Shown: one piece after another, positions 32,705-42,480 of the stretch
How positions within the stretch are numbered: position 1 is the first letter of the stretch
Layout: every line of letters starts with the position of its first letter
Source of the DNA: Puniceicoccaceae bacterium
GTDB lineage: Bacteria; Verrucomicrobiota; Verrucomicrobiia; Opitutales; Coraliomargaritaceae
NCBI GenBank assembly: GCA_018402305.1
Contig: JAGYJE010000002.1
Coordinates: 186,001-250,000, forward strand
Length of the DNA stretch: 64,000 nucleotides
Direction: 5' to 3'
The notes under the pieces: generated by a model
Databases searched by the model: none
The model's input: the letters and a program-made list of their open reading frames with translations, nothing else
Told to the model about the DNA's origin: nothing
Made by a program: the position numbers and the translations under genes

Positions 32705-33844
32705 ATGAACGATTCCGAACAAGCACCCTATTTTCTTGAAGAAGGTGAAGTGGGCTTTGTTGAATACCAGGATTTTCTTTACCCCGAGCCCTTTCACTTT
32801 GTTTCCGGGGGGAGCGTCCCGGAGCTGACTTTACGCTTCGAAACCTACGGGCACCTCAATGCTGCGAAGGATAATGGCATTCTCATTTGCCATGCCCTGA
32901 GTGGCGACCACCACTGTGCGGGTGTTCATGATATTGATGAGCGAAAGCTCGGGTGGTGGAACTTTATGGTGGGGCCGGGTAAGCCCATTGATACGACCCG
33001 TTATTTCGTGATCTGCTCAAATGTGCTGGGGGGCTGCCAAGGCTCTACCGGCCCGGGTTCCATCAATCCTGCAACGGGTAAAGCCTATCAGCTCGATTTT
33101 CCCAAATTAACCGTGCAGGACATGGTGAAGGCACAGACTTTACTGATTGATTCATTTGGGATTGACCGATTGCACGCAGTGATTGGCGGTAGCATGGGCG
33201 GGATGCAGGCCCTGCAATGGGTGATTGATTTTCCGGATCGAGTTGGGCGCTACATCGCTCTGGCCTGTGGAGCCCGGCACACGGCCCAGGCGATCGCCTT
33301 CAATGATACGGGGCGACAGGCGATTATTTCGGATCCAGCTTGGCAAAAAGGGAGCTACGACCCCGATAACGGGCCGAACCTTGGGTTGGCTGTGGCTCGC
33401 ATGATGGCACATATTACCTACCTTTCGGATGTAGGGATGGAGACCAAATTTGGCCGAAAGCGTCGCCATGTGGACCAATCAAAAGAGTACTTTGATGTCG
33501 AGTTTGAGGTGGAAAGCTATTTGCGCTATCAGGGGCAGAGTTTTGTATCTCGTTTCGATGCAAATACCTACCTCTATCTCACGAAGGCACTCGATCGGTT
33601 TGACCTGCATAGCCCGGATTCGCTCGACACAACGCTTAGTCCGGTGGCGGCACAGGGATTGGTCGTTGGTTTTACCTCCGACTGGCTCTATCCGCCCCAG
33701 GGAAACAGGGAAATCGTTGAGGCCTTGCTGCGTATTGGTAAGGACGCCACCTACGCCGAACTGGCCATGGATTTTGGGCATGATTCCTTTCTCGTGCGGG
33801 CACCAAAACTGTATGAACTAATTGATCAATTTCTCAAACGCTGA
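32705..33844 (+). CDS. metX: Homoserine O-acetyltransferase
   Basis: A 379-residue alpha/beta hydrolase. The nucleophile elbow is GGSMGGMQALQW (Ser near 157); LTLRFETYG and ICHALSGDHHCAG belong to the acyltransferase family; the Asp and His are in SDWLYPP and DFGHDSFL. Acetyl- and succinyl-transfer versions cannot be separated with certainty by eye. It is followed after 7 bp by metW, the usual partner in methionine synthesis. Confidence 0.94.
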   Translation: MNDSEQAPYFLEEGEVGFVEYQDFLYPEPFHFVSGGSVPELTLRFETYGHLNAAKDNGILICHALSGDHHCAGVHDIDERKLGWWNFMVGPGKPIDTTRYFVICSNVLGGCQGSTGPGSINPATGKAYQLDFPKLTVQDMVKAQTLLIDSFGIDRLHAVIGGSMGGMQALQWVIDFPDRVGRYIALACGARHTAQAIAFNDTGRQAIISDPAWQKGSYDPDNGPNLGLAVARMMAHITYLSDVGMETKFGRKRRHVDQSKEYFDVEFEVESYLRYQGQSFVSRFDANTYLYLTKALDRFDLHSPDSLDTTLSPVAAQGLVVGFTSDWLYPPQGNREIVEALLRIGKDATYAELAMDFGHDSFLVRAPKLYELIDQFLKR

Positions 33845-33851
33845 TTTTTGA

Positions 33852-34463
33852 ATGAGTCCAAACGATAAAAAACGACAAGCTGATTTTCAGGTGATCGCCC
33901 GTTGGGTCCAGCCCGGAGAGCGGGTCCTGGACCTTGGCTGTGGTCGGGGTGTTCTGCTGGAGTATTTGAAGCAGAAAAAATCCATCTACGGCGTCGGAGT
34001 GGACATTGATCTCGATAAGGTGATTTGTTGCGTCAAAAGAGGTGTGCCCATTTATCAGGGAGACATTGCGTCCACCCTCGCGACCTTCCCGGATAAAGCC
34101 TTTGATCGCGTCATCTTTAGCCGAACGGTCGAGCACTTGGAGGCCCCGGATCACGTCCTTGCTGAGGGTCTTCGGGTCGGCAAACGAGTTACGGTGGGCT
34201 TTATCAATCGGAGTTTCTACGTGAACCGGTTGAACCTATTCTTCAAAGGTCGACAGACAATCAATGAGGTGTATCGAAATCCATGGTACGAATCGGCCCC
34301 GAGTAATCCATTCTCAGTCGCTGAGTTTGAGGACTTTTGCCACGCCCGGAAAATCGTCATCGAGGATCGGGTTTGCTTGTCGGGGAATTGGCGGAGTGAG
34401 TGTGCTTATTTACCAAATCTGCTTGCAGGCTACGCGATCTACGATCTCTCATCTATTGACTGA
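33852..34463 (+). CDS. metW: Methionine biosynthesis protein MetW
   Basis: A 203-residue SAM-methyltransferase-fold protein. VLDLGCGRGVLLEYLKQKKS is motif I, GVDIDLDKVICCVKRGVPIYQGD follows, and FDRVIFSRTVEHLEAP is the MetW signature. MetW works with MetX, apparently as its activator. The genes are 7 bp apart. The stop codon lies in a 14-bp palindrome (TGACTGATCAGTCA) of no clear role. Confidence 0.93.
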   Translation: MSPNDKKRQADFQVIARWVQPGERVLDLGCGRGVLLEYLKQKKSIYGVGVDIDLDKVICCVKRGVPIYQGDIASTLATFPDKAFDRVIFSRTVEHLEAPDHVLAEGLRVGKRVTVGFINRSFYVNRLNLFFKGRQTINEVYRNPWYESAPSNPFSVAEFEDFCHARKIVIEDRVCLSGNWRSECAYLPNLLAGYAIYDLSSID

Positions 34464-34563
34464 TCAGTCATTCTGATAAGACAGCGAAATTAGAGCGTGA
34501 GACAGAGCGCTACCAGCAACCTTTGCCCATAAGGTGCCTAGCAAAGAGCTTTGCGAAGCGAGC

Positions 34564-36393
34564 TCAGGTTCTTTTTTTCTCTTTGTCCCGAACAGGATCC
34601 ACGTAGATAGAGACGTTGGCTTCCGAATCCCCCAGGTGCTCTTTAGCCCGCTTCAATGCCTGCGCTGTCGAGAGAGTTGGATTCGATGGCTCATCTGTGA
34701 AAATATTGCGCGCTTCGATTTTTTCGACCAAGCCTGACTTCTTCAAAACCCGAAGCATGTCGGCTTTTACTTCGCTCAAAATAAGGTAACGGCCCTTCTC
34801 GTTGATGTAAGACAGCAACTCATCCAAAGCCATGACGCCCGTGGCATCCATGTGGTGGGCATTGCGCATTTTCAAGACGACGATACGGAGGTTGGGTTCT
34901 TCACAAATACGCCGCATCTGGTCGCGAAAGAGATCGGCGGCTCCGAAAAAAAGTTCTCCCTCGACGTGAACAATCGAGACCTCGGGGATCGAGCGCCGTT
35001 CGGACGTCCCCATCTGGGCCAATTGTCCATCGTCTCGAAACGTGTATTCCACCATCTCAGGCTGGGCGACTTTTTTCAGGAAAAGTATAATGGATGCACC
35101 GACTCCGATATAGATTGCGGCGTCAAGAGGCATGATGAGCCCAGTGGCAAGGGTTAGACTGAATACAATTGCGTCGGATTTAGTCGTCGCCGTAATCACC
35201 CGGATGGCGTGCTTGTTAATTAGCGAGAGGCCAATGGCCACAACCAATACAGCCAGGGTGGACTGGGGAATGTAGGCGGTGAGCGGTCCCAGGGCGAAAG
35301 CGCCGATAAAGACAATGACCCCGCTTATGAAGCTGGCCAGCACCGTGCGGCCACCGCTGTTGGCGCTCAGCGAAGAGCGCGTCAGTGATCCGGACGCAGG
35401 CATGCCGGAAAAGAAAGCGCAGCCGAGGTTAGCCATACCAATCGAGAACATGGCCTGGTTTGCATCGAGACGGGCCCCTGTGCGCGCGGCAAGTGACTTG
35501 CCAATCGAGATACCCTCCAGGAGGCAGAGCAGTGCAATGGCGAGTGCCGGGCTGGCTAGGGTTTGAATACTGCTGAGAGAGAAATCAGGCGATTGAAAGG
35601 ACCAGTCGGCTGCATTGATGCCAGAAAGAAAGAGGAGCTGTGCCTCTTGGCCGGAGATGGCGATGTAGGCCGGCTGCACAAGCCACTCTGTGAGCATGGA
35701 TATACCAACAAGGCTAATAGCCACATTGGGCAGGGTCTTGTAGTGCCGATTCAGAACAAAGAATAGAGCGCCCGTCAGGAGACTGACAATGACCGTCGAC
35801 CATTCCACCGTCCCTATGAATCGGGATGTTAAAAGGATGGATTCGTAAAAGGTCGCCCCTTTTCCCTCAAGCTCCAGTCCGAGGGCCTTGGGAATTTGGT
35901 TGCTGATTATAAGCAATGCGGCGGCCGTAATGTAGCCGGTAATAACCGAGCGCGAAATATACTGCACCAGATTGGCAACTTTAAAGTAGGCCCCCAGCAG
36001 GATGAAAAAGCCGACGAGAAAAATGAGCAGTGGGACCATGCCTAGCATCTCGGCACCGACGATTCCAAGGCTGGCAAACGCGCTCAACATCATAACCGAT
36101 GTGGCGTTTGTTGGGCCAAGAGTGATGAGCGGACTTTTTGCAAATAGAGGCGCCACCATGGCGGCAACCGCCGAACCGTAGACGCCATACTCGATGGGTA
36201 AGCCTGCAATCAAAGCATAGGCCATGCCTTGGGGAAAAGCCAGCAAGGCCACATTGAGCCCAGCCCTTAGGTCGCCACTGAAGTTGTCTCTCCGGTAGCT
36301 CTCAAGGGAGTTACGGACCGGAAAAAAATCGAGCGTATTATACTCACGGGCGGCACGAAGCCCCGTTCCAATTCTCTCGAGTAGTGTGGCCAT
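34564..36393 (-). CDS. SulP-family anion transporter with STAS domain
   Basis: A 609-residue membrane protein. FSGDLRAGLNVALLAFPQGMA is the SulP signature after the first helix; GLPIEYGVYGS, GPTNATSVM and SLTRSSLSANSGGRT are further conserved places in the 12-14 helix core. The STAS domain runs from about 470 to 575 (VSIVHVEGELFFGAADLF and HHMDATGVMALDEL, whose Asp-Ala-Thr/Ser-Gly is typical). Likely substrates are sulfate, bicarbonate or another anion. It is separate from metXW by strand. Confidence 0.92.
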   Translation of the reverse strand: MATLLERIGTGLRAAREYNTLDFFPVRNSLESYRRDNFSGDLRAGLNVALLAFPQGMAYALIAGLPIEYGVYGSAVAAMVAPLFAKSPLITLGPTNATSVMMLSAFASLGIVGAEMLGMVPLLIFLVGFFILLGAYFKVANLVQYISRSVITGYITAAALLIISNQIPKALGLELEGKGATFYESILLTSRFIGTVEWSTVIVSLLTGALFFVLNRHYKTLPNVAISLVGISMLTEWLVQPAYIAISGQEAQLLFLSGINAADWSFQSPDFSLSSIQTLASPALAIALLCLLEGISIGKSLAARTGARLDANQAMFSIGMANLGCAFFSGMPASGSLTRSSLSANSGGRTVLASFISGVIVFIGAFALGPLTAYIPQSTLAVLVVAIGLSLINKHAIRVITATTKSDAIVFSLTLATGLIMPLDAAIYIGVGASIILFLKKVAQPEMVEYTFRDDGQLAQMGTSERRSIPEVSIVHVEGELFFGAADLFRDQMRRICEEPNLRIVVLKMRNAHHMDATGVMALDELLSYINEKGRYLILSEVKADMLRVLKKSGLVEKIEARNIFTDEPSNPTLSTAQALKRAKEHLGDSEANVSIYVDPVRDKEKKRT

Positions 36394-36402
36394 TGGAAGG
36401 GT

Positions 36403-37191
36403 TTAATTTTCCTGTGGATAAAGAACCTGCATGACTTCTTCGTGGAGCGGTGGCTTGGCTGCTATAATACAGCGCTCTTCGAAAGCATCGCCGCCTTTCC
36501 AGCCAGTTACCTTAAAGCCCGCGCCTTCGAGACAAGGCAGAATGGCGGCGCAATCCCATATTTCCATCATGGGATCACACATAATATCGATGAAGCCGGA
36601 GCAGAGTAAAATGTAGCCGCCCGCATCCCCCCATGAACGGTAGAGTGCCGTCTTTGGAGGTAGGGCGGACCAGTCCGCGCCATTCTGCCAAAGCGTCTTG
36701 CGTATCGGATCAGTTGTACACAGCGTGGCCTTTTCCAGCGGGCAAGCAGCGCGGCCGCCTACGACCTTGCCATTCAATTGAGTCGTCTCGCAGTCACCGA
36801 TCACCATTTGCTTCAAAACGGGCTGATTGATGGCTCCAATAACCGGACGGCCGTTGTGGAGCAGAGCAATCAATGTGGCGAAAAGCGGTACGCCCGAGAT
36901 GAAAGACTTCGTTCCATCCACCGGATCGAGCACCCAGACAAATTCGGCATCAGCCCGTTCGCTTCCGTATTCCTCGCCAATAATACCGTGCTCGGGGTAG
37001 CGTTCGGACAGAATTTGGCGGATCCGTTTTTCGGCGTTCTGGTCGGCCAGCGTGACAGGGGTGGCATCCGACTTCCGCTCAATTTCCACATCCGGGCCGT
37101 AGTGAGGCAGGATCTCCTTGGCCGCCTCGTCACATAGGTAGGCGATGAAATCGATGAATTCGTCTTTTTGGGCTCGGGTGAGTTCGGGCAT
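36403..37191 (-). CDS. hisN: Inositol-monophosphatase-family phosphatase, likely histidinol-phosphatase
   Basis: A 262-residue protein. GIIGEEYG (metal Glu), WVLDPVDGTKSFISGVPLFA (two metal Asp) and EIWDCAAILPCLEGAG (third site) are the IMPase motifs. YRSWGDAGGYILLCSGFIDIM is closer to the HisN-type histidinol-phosphatases than to SuhB or CysQ. Mg-dependent. No his genes are near. It is 9 bp downstream of the SulP gene, so co-transcription is possible. Confidence 0.82.
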   Translation of the reverse strand: MPELTRAQKDEFIDFIAYLCDEAAKEILPHYGPDVEIERKSDATPVTLADQNAEKRIRQILSERYPEHGIIGEEYGSERADAEFVWVLDPVDGTKSFISGVPLFATLIALLHNGRPVIGAINQPVLKQMVIGDCETTQLNGKVVGGRAACPLEKATLCTTDPIRKTLWQNGADWSALPPKTALYRSWGDAGGYILLCSGFIDIMCDPMMEIWDCAAILPCLEGAGFKVTGWKGGDAFEERCIIAAKPPLHEEVMQVLYPQEN

Positions 37192-37351
37192 TTTGTTTGT
37201 GTGTTCGTTGGTGCTGAAAGCTCGAGAATTGAGGATTTTTTAGCGGAGAGGCAACAGCAGAGTCTTGCAATGTTCTTATTATGACGGAACGGATCCGGGT
37301 ACACGCGGGGGAGTTCTTGTCTTTTCCAGAAAGCTCGGCTTAGCTACCAAA

Positions 37352-37744
37352 ATGGAAAAAAGACGTTTAGGCCGTAGTGGTATGGTTGTTTCTGAGATTT
37401 GCCTGGGCACGATGACCTTTGGCTCAACTCTGGATGAAAAAGCATCGTTCGCGGTGATGGATCATGCACTCGATAACGGCATCGATTTTTTTGATACCGC
37501 CGAAGTGTATCCGGTGCCGCCCTTGGAGAAATACGTTCATCGAACCGAAGAGATCGTCGGCAATTGGCTGCGAGATAAAGACCGGGATGCCATAATCCTG
37601 GCGACTAAGGTGGCCGGTCCGGCCCATGGTTGGTTTTCTCCGCCGGTTCGCGGGGGGAAGTCGGCGCTCGATCGGCATCACATTCGCAAAGCGCTGGAAG
37701 GCATCGACGCGATCACCCGGCGGTTTCCGTATCCAATGGGTTGA
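37352..37744 (+). pseudogene. Truncated aldo/keto reductase
   Basis: The first 114 residues are a normal NADPH aldo/keto reductase: [35 protein letters not shown] (catalytic Asp and Tyr), [11 protein letters not shown] and HHIRKALEG. There the family sequence stops and [13 protein letters not shown] leads to a stop at 37744. The barrel's last two thirds are missing through a deletion of some 650 bp. The catalytic Lys is present but the enzyme cannot fold as usual. folP starts 9 bp later. Confidence 0.82.
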
Positions 37745-37753
37745 TGCTTCGCT

Positions 37754-38584
37754 ATGGATACGACACCAAAATTTATGACCGCTCGTCGTTCGCTTCCGCT
37801 TGGAAGCCGGACCTATCTTCTGGGTATTCTTAATCTGACTCCGGATTCGTTTTCTGATGGAGGGGAGTTCGTTAACTTTGACGCGGCGACACGGCACTTT
37901 CACGCCATGGTCGATGCGGGTGCCGAGATTATTGACGTGGGTGGGGAATCCACGCGGCCGGGCCACATCCCGGTCTCGGCGGCAGAGGAGATTGCCCGGG
38001 TTGTTCCCTTTATTGAAAAAATTCGGGCCCATACGAGCGCGCTCATCTCGATCGACACCTCCAAGGCGGCCGTGGCGCGAGCTGCGATCGAGGTTGGTGC
38101 CGACATTGTGAACGATATCTGGGGTGCCCAGCGTGATCGGGAGATGGCGGATGTTATCGGGGCATCCGGCACCGCTTGTATCCTCATGCACAACCGCTCC
38201 GCCGAAGAAGCGGGTGTCGGCGACGTGGTCGAGGCGATTTTGAGTTATCTGCAACGATCCGTTGATTTAGTCCTTTCAGCAGGTGTGCGAGAAGCGTCCA
38301 TCATTTTGGACCCCGGACTCGGTTTTGGTAAAACCTACGAAGAAAATTGGGAGATCATGCGCCGGTTGTTGGAAATAAAGCAGCTGGGTTACCCCGTTTT
38401 ACTCGGGGCCTCCCGTAAGTCTATGATTGCTAAATTACTGGAATTGAAGGACCCCAAGGCCAGACTCAGCGGTACGCTGGCAACGACGGCTCTCGGGATC
38501 CAAGCAGGCGTCGACTTCATCCGGGTGCACGACGTGCGTGAAAATCGAGAGTGCGCTGATGTTATGGACTACTGCTTGCGCTGA
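37754..38584 (+). CDS. folP: Dihydropteroate synthase
   Basis: A 276-residue TIM barrel. YLLGILNLTPDSFSDGG (pterin loop), DVGGESTRPG, DIVNDIWGA, LDPGLGFGKTYEENW and LLGASRKSMI are all in order, ending at FIRVHDVREN. It joins p-aminobenzoate to 6-hydroxymethyl-dihydropterin diphosphate in folate synthesis. It begins immediately after the aldo/keto reductase remnant. Confidence 0.96.
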   Translation: MDTTPKFMTARRSLPLGSRTYLLGILNLTPDSFSDGGEFVNFDAATRHFHAMVDAGAEIIDVGGESTRPGHIPVSAAEEIARVVPFIEKIRAHTSALISIDTSKAAVARAAIEVGADIVNDIWGAQRDREMADVIGASGTACILMHNRSAEEAGVGDVVEAILSYLQRSVDLVLSAGVREASIILDPGLGFGKTYEENWEIMRRLLEIKQLGYPVLLGASRKSMIAKLLELKDPKARLSGTLATTALGIQAGVDFIRVHDVRENRECADVMDYCLR

Positions 38585-38635
38585 CAAGCCCGACCCCTTG
38601 GTGTGACCAGGGACTCCTCTGCCTAAGCCCTGCCT

Positions 38636-38664
38636 AAGCCCTGCCCAAGGAATGGGCTTTATTG
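38636..38664 (+). terminator. Possible terminator between folP and rnr
   Basis: AAGCCC and GGGCTT (12-nt loop) are followed by TATT. It lies 52 bp past folP. The stem is short. A tandem TGCCTAAGCCC pair precedes it. Confidence 0.4.
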
Positions 38665-38667
38665 GCT

Positions 38668-41127
38668 CTATTCAGACGGTTTGCCTTTGCGCTGGTTGCG
38701 CCGATTCTTCTTTGGACGGGTCGTCAGTACTTTGACGGCTTTCTCAGATACTGCCCCTGTTCGGGTAGCCGGTTTTTGGGGGTGGCTTTTCTGATTCGAT
38801 TGGTTTCCTGGTTTCGAGCGTCGCCCCTTGAAGGACTTTGCGTTTTTTTTGGCAGACCCGCGATCAGTCGATGGGACGACTCGAAAGTCGATTTGCCGTT
38901 TGAATCGGTCCACCCGCTCGACCTGCACCATGATGTGCTGGGCGAGTGCGTAAGTTCGTTTTTTACGACGTCCTATCAGCGCGGTGCCTTCACTGTTCGG
39001 GTGGTAAAAATCGTCATCCAGTGTGGAAATATGTACCATGCCGAAGGCGAGGGTGTCGGTCAGTTCGACGAAAAGACCGTGGTTTTTCACATCGGTGATA
39101 ATCGCCTTAAAATGCTGCTTCACCTCTTTTTGAAGCTCTCGGTCGTAGAATTCGAGAAGTTTGGTTTTTACGGACTCGCGTTCGGCTTCGACAGAGTTGC
39201 GCTCGGTCACGCTGATGTGATCCCCGAGACTTTCCAGCGTCCCCTGCCTGTAACGAATTTCCGGATTCTCCAGCGCCGAGTCCGCTCCAATTTTGCACAG
39301 GTAGCCGTCGAGAACCCGGTGAACGATGAGGTCCGCATATCGGCGGATGGGGGATGTGAAGTGAGTGTAATCGGGTTTTCCCAGTCCATAGTGCCCATCC
39401 GCGCTGGCACGGTATTGCGCTTGTTTGAGGCTTCGTAAAACATGCACTTTCAAAGTGTAGCCCTGGGGGTGGTCTTTGAGCTTTTTCAATAATGAGGTCA
39501 TCTCCCTCGGCTTTGAAAGGTTCCCGCATGGCACGCCAAAGGTAAGCATCGTCTCTCGGAGTTCATCCAGTTTTTGATCTTCGGGTTCGTCATGCACCCG
39601 GTAAATGCACGGGAAGTTTTCACGCTTCATCGTGCGGGCTACTTGCTCGTTGGCCGAGAGCATAAACTCCTCAATCAACTGGTGGCTTTCGTCATTAAAC
39701 TGTTTTTCGATGCGATCCGCAAAGCCATCTTCGTCTACGTAGATTTTTACGTCCGTCATATCGAGATCCAGCGAGCCCTTACGGAAGCGCCGTTGTCTCA
39801 GTTGCGTGGCGATTTCCCAAAGGCCCTGGATGTGCGTCTTCAGGGTTCGCATCTCTGCATCGCTCACCTCGTCGAGGGATCGACCGGTGGAGCCAGTCTG
39901 GTGCTTTGGTGGCAGCGGCGTCTTACGGATCGTGGCTAATTCGTCTTCAGTCATGAAAGCGAACGCCTGCTTGTACGTTAAGCGTTTGTTGCTGCAAATA
40001 ACCGTGTTGGCAAACTCGGTGGATAGGATCTCCGCTTTTTTGTTGAAAGTGATGAAGCAGCTTTTGGTCAAGCGGTCCTCCGCCTCGACTAAAGAGCAAA
40101 GCCCATTGGAAAGCGCGTGGGGCAACATGGGGATAACAGTGCCCACCAGGTAGGTACTGTTGCCACGTTCCTGGGCCTCGCGGTCGAGGGGGCTTCCCGG
40201 TTTCACGTAGGCGCTTACGTCCGCGATATGCACGCCGACGCGGAGTTTGCCCTCGCCCAAGTCCTCAAAAGAGAGGGCGTCGTCAAAGTCTTTCGCGTCG
40301 TCGGGATCGATCGTGAAGGTGAAGATGTCGCGACAGTCTTGCCGGTTTCCGATGGCTTCCGGGTGTACGGTGTCGGGGATGTTTTCAGTTTGTTTTTCAA
40401 CTTCAGCTGGAAACTTTGGGTTCAGATCGTATTTGTGCAGAATTGCCTTGAACTCGGCATCTGGTTCATGGGTGCGGCCCAGCACCTCGATGATCTCTCC
40501 CTCGGGATTGAGGTGGCGCTGCTTCCATTCGAGGAGTTGAACGACAACCTTATCTCCCTTTTTCGGTATCGGGCGCAGTCCCGAATTGTTCGGGTCCGGA
40601 ACGAGGATGTCCTGCACAATGCGCGGATCATCCGGTATGACAAAGGTGGCATGGCGCCCCTGCTCCAAAGTGCCGGGAATCGTGGTGCGGGCGCGCTTCA
40701 GAATGCGGATGACGCGCACATTTGGTGGCTCGTTTGTATCAGGAGCCGGGCGTCCCTTTCCGCGAAACGGCTTTCGCGGGCGCTCGATCTTACGTGCCAG
40801 GACGGTGTCGCCGTGGAGTGCCACGGCTGTGTCCTCCGCTTTGATCGGGTAGCCCGTTGCCGCCGGATTGGCATCGGGGATAAGAATCGCGGCGCCGCTT
40901 TGTCTAAAAATCATACGCCCGCTTACGAGGTCCGCGTCTTCCGGGATGCAGAGCCGGTCTTTTTTCAAGCGGGCAATCTCTCCTTCTTCGAGCATCTTAT
41001 CAAGGAGACCATGGGTTTCCTTGGTTTGCTCCGGGTCGAGGTTTAGGGTGGAAATGATTTCCATTCGGCGCATCGGGATGTAATCCTTTGCGCCCATTAG
41101 TTTGAGTAATTGTTGGCGTAATTCCAT
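38668..41127 (-). CDS. rnr: Ribonuclease R
   Basis: An 819-residue RNase II/R family exonuclease. An N-terminal helix-turn-helix and cold-shock region precede the RNB catalytic site [15 protein letters not shown] near 280 (four metal Asp); the conserved [19 protein letters not shown] comes near 600. An S1 RNA-binding domain is at about 650-735, followed by a Lys/Arg-rich tail of about 75 residues. It degrades structured RNA 3' to 5'. The next gene downstream on the plus strand (folP) converges. Confidence 0.96.
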   Translation of the reverse strand: MELRQQLLKLMGAKDYIPMRRMEIISTLNLDPEQTKETHGLLDKMLEEGEIARLKKDRLCIPEDADLVSGRMIFRQSGAAILIPDANPAATGYPIKAEDTAVALHGDTVLARKIERPRKPFRGKGRPAPDTNEPPNVRVIRILKRARTTIPGTLEQGRHATFVIPDDPRIVQDILVPDPNNSGLRPIPKKGDKVVVQLLEWKQRHLNPEGEIIEVLGRTHEPDAEFKAILHKYDLNPKFPAEVEKQTENIPDTVHPEAIGNRQDCRDIFTFTIDPDDAKDFDDALSFEDLGEGKLRVGVHIADVSAYVKPGSPLDREAQERGNSTYLVGTVIPMLPHALSNGLCSLVEAEDRLTKSCFITFNKKAEILSTEFANTVICSNKRLTYKQAFAFMTEDELATIRKTPLPPKHQTGSTGRSLDEVSDAEMRTLKTHIQGLWEIATQLRQRRFRKGSLDLDMTDVKIYVDEDGFADRIEKQFNDESHQLIEEFMLSANEQVARTMKRENFPCIYRVHDEPEDQKLDELRETMLTFGVPCGNLSKPREMTSLLKKLKDHPQGYTLKVHVLRSLKQAQYRASADGHYGLGKPDYTHFTSPIRRYADLIVHRVLDGYLCKIGADSALENPEIRYRQGTLESLGDHISVTERNSVEAERESVKTKLLEFYDRELQKEVKQHFKAIITDVKNHGLFVELTDTLAFGMVHISTLDDDFYHPNSEGTALIGRRKKRTYALAQHIMVQVERVDRFKRQIDFRVVPSTDRGSAKKNAKSFKGRRSKPGNQSNQKSHPQKPATRTGAVSEKAVKVLTTRPKKNRRNQRKGKPSE

Positions 41128-41136
41128 GTTTGTTTG

Positions 41137-42195
41137 TTATCCTTCCGGGAAGTAGGCCGCTTCGCCCCTGAGTCCCAGAGTAATGGTAATGTTTAAAAAA
41201 GTGATCTCACCCATTGAGCGGCAGAGCAGAAAACGATAATCGCCGTGCATTTCAGCGAGCTCTTTGCGGAGTTGCTGCATTTTCACGGTGCTGGAGATTT
41301 GGTCGGCACACATGCAATCGCGCAAAAGCTGGACCCGGGGTAGAGCGAAGTTGAGGCGGCGTTTTATAAGAGTGCGTTCTTCACGCTGATACTGGCGGCT
41401 GGTCTCCACGTTGATCAGCTCAGTGCAAAGTTTGACTACCGGCAGGTTGTTTTTGAAAAATTGCGGGAGGTAGAGCGAACGCCGACCTTCGTAGGTCTGT
41501 TGGTCGAAGTCAATCGCACGGACACGGTATTGGCTTTCTTCAAAGTCGGGCGTCACTTCGACGACGTAGTTATAGGCGCGCATGTCACCAAGCAAACGAA
41601 CAAAGCAGCGCTCATTGAATTTGATGAATTCCTTGGCGAGCCGGACAGAATGAAGATCCGGGCGTGGCAGATAGTTACGAATGAAGTCATCTCCCGGCAC
41701 ACCAATAATGTGTTCCTCGATCAAAGTATCGCCGTGGACGAGAAAGTTAATATGATTGGGTGAGAGCAATTCCTCCAGTTCGAGACCGTAAACACGGGAG
41801 GCATCGGCTTTTTTAACATAGAAATAGTCATGATTGTCGTTGTATTGGTTTACGACCCGCACGCGCATCGGCTTGGTGTTGCCGAAAGTGCAGAAGTCGA
41901 CGCGGTCGACATAGAGATTTGGAAGGATGGATTCATCACCACCGGAGCGCAGAAGAACGTAGATGAGTTTTAGGCCATCGTAGAGCTCTCGTCCGAATTG
42001 TTGTTCGTAAATGAGGGTCTGCCAGAGCGTATCGTCACCATGCTTATTGATTAAGGGGAACGAATCTTCGTATTTCAGCATGTCCTCGTAGATGACGGGG
42101 AGTTCCAGCGCGCGGTGGAACCGGCTGAGGTAGTCGCGAAAGAGCTGATTGATCGGGAAGAACTGTTTCCGTTGTTGTGTGGCGGGTGCCGGCAT
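41137..42195 (-). CDS. Conserved-looking hypothetical with kinase-like motifs
   Basis: A 352-residue protein from the ATG at 42195; an in-frame start at 42261 is possible. I recognise no named family. LVHGDTLIEEHIIGVPGDDFI looks like a kinase hinge segment, RLLGDMRAYNYVVEV matches the catalytic-loop pattern [HG]-D-x4-N, and RVRAIDFDQQTYEGR matches the metal loop IDFD. A protein- or small-molecule-kinase fold like HipA, APH or SelO is therefore proposed, without a clear P-loop or N-lobe Lys. It sits directly upstream of rnr on the same strand (9 bp gap) and divergent from the SRP RNA. Confidence 0.6.
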   Translation of the reverse strand: MPAPATQQRKQFFPINQLFRDYLSRFHRALELPVIYEDMLKYEDSFPLINKHGDDTLWQTLIYEQQFGRELYDGLKLIYVLLRSGGDESILPNLYVDRVDFCTFGNTKPMRVRVVNQYNDNHDYFYVKKADASRVYGLELEELLSPNHINFLVHGDTLIEEHIIGVPGDDFIRNYLPRPDLHSVRLAKEFIKFNERCFVRLLGDMRAYNYVVEVTPDFEESQYRVRAIDFDQQTYEGRRSLYLPQFFKNNLPVVKLCTELINVETSRQYQREERTLIKRRLNFALPRVQLLRDCMCADQISSTVKMQQLRKELAEMHGDYRFLLCRSMGEITFLNITITLGLRGEAAYFPEG

Positions 42196-42313
42196 GTGGG
42201 TAGAGAAGCAGTGTCGCCGGTGATTGCGAATAAAATTTGGCTTGGGTCCTTTGGCGTACAAAGAATGCCTCTATTTTATGATTGCTGCGCGGGTGATTCG
42301 GGTGTTGTTTCAT

Positions 42314-42414
42314 GGCGGCCGGGTCCTATGCAACGCTGGACCAGCAAACCCCGTCAGGCCCGGAAGGGAGCAGCGGTAGTTGGATTCACGTGTGCCGTAG
42401 GGTGCCTGGCCACT
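42314..42414 (+). ncRNA. ffs: Signal recognition particle RNA, small bacterial type
   Basis: CCGTCAGGCCCGGAAGGGAG then CAGCGG is the Ffh-binding core with the GGAA tetraloop and the asymmetric A/C loop. The ends pair as GGCCGGG with CCTGGCC. The length, about 100 nt, is that of 4.5S-type SRP RNA without an Alu domain. A weak promoter (TTGGCG at 42251, TTTTAT at 42274) lies upstream, and TGCCTG/CAGGCA plus a T run (to about 42448) might end the transcript. Confidence 0.9.
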
Positions 42415-42480
42415 ATCCTCTTATAAAAAAGACAGGCATTTTTTATTGACTTGATAGGTCAGTTTTGGACTTTTTGTTTT

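Noticed and set aside
34457-34470. Perfect palindrome TGACTGATCAGTCA at the metW stop
   Set aside because: No loop for a hairpin, no T tract, and a single copy here; chance is possible.
38618-38650. Tandem CCTAAGCCCTG units
   Set aside because: Only two and a half short copies; explained as local slippage near a terminator.
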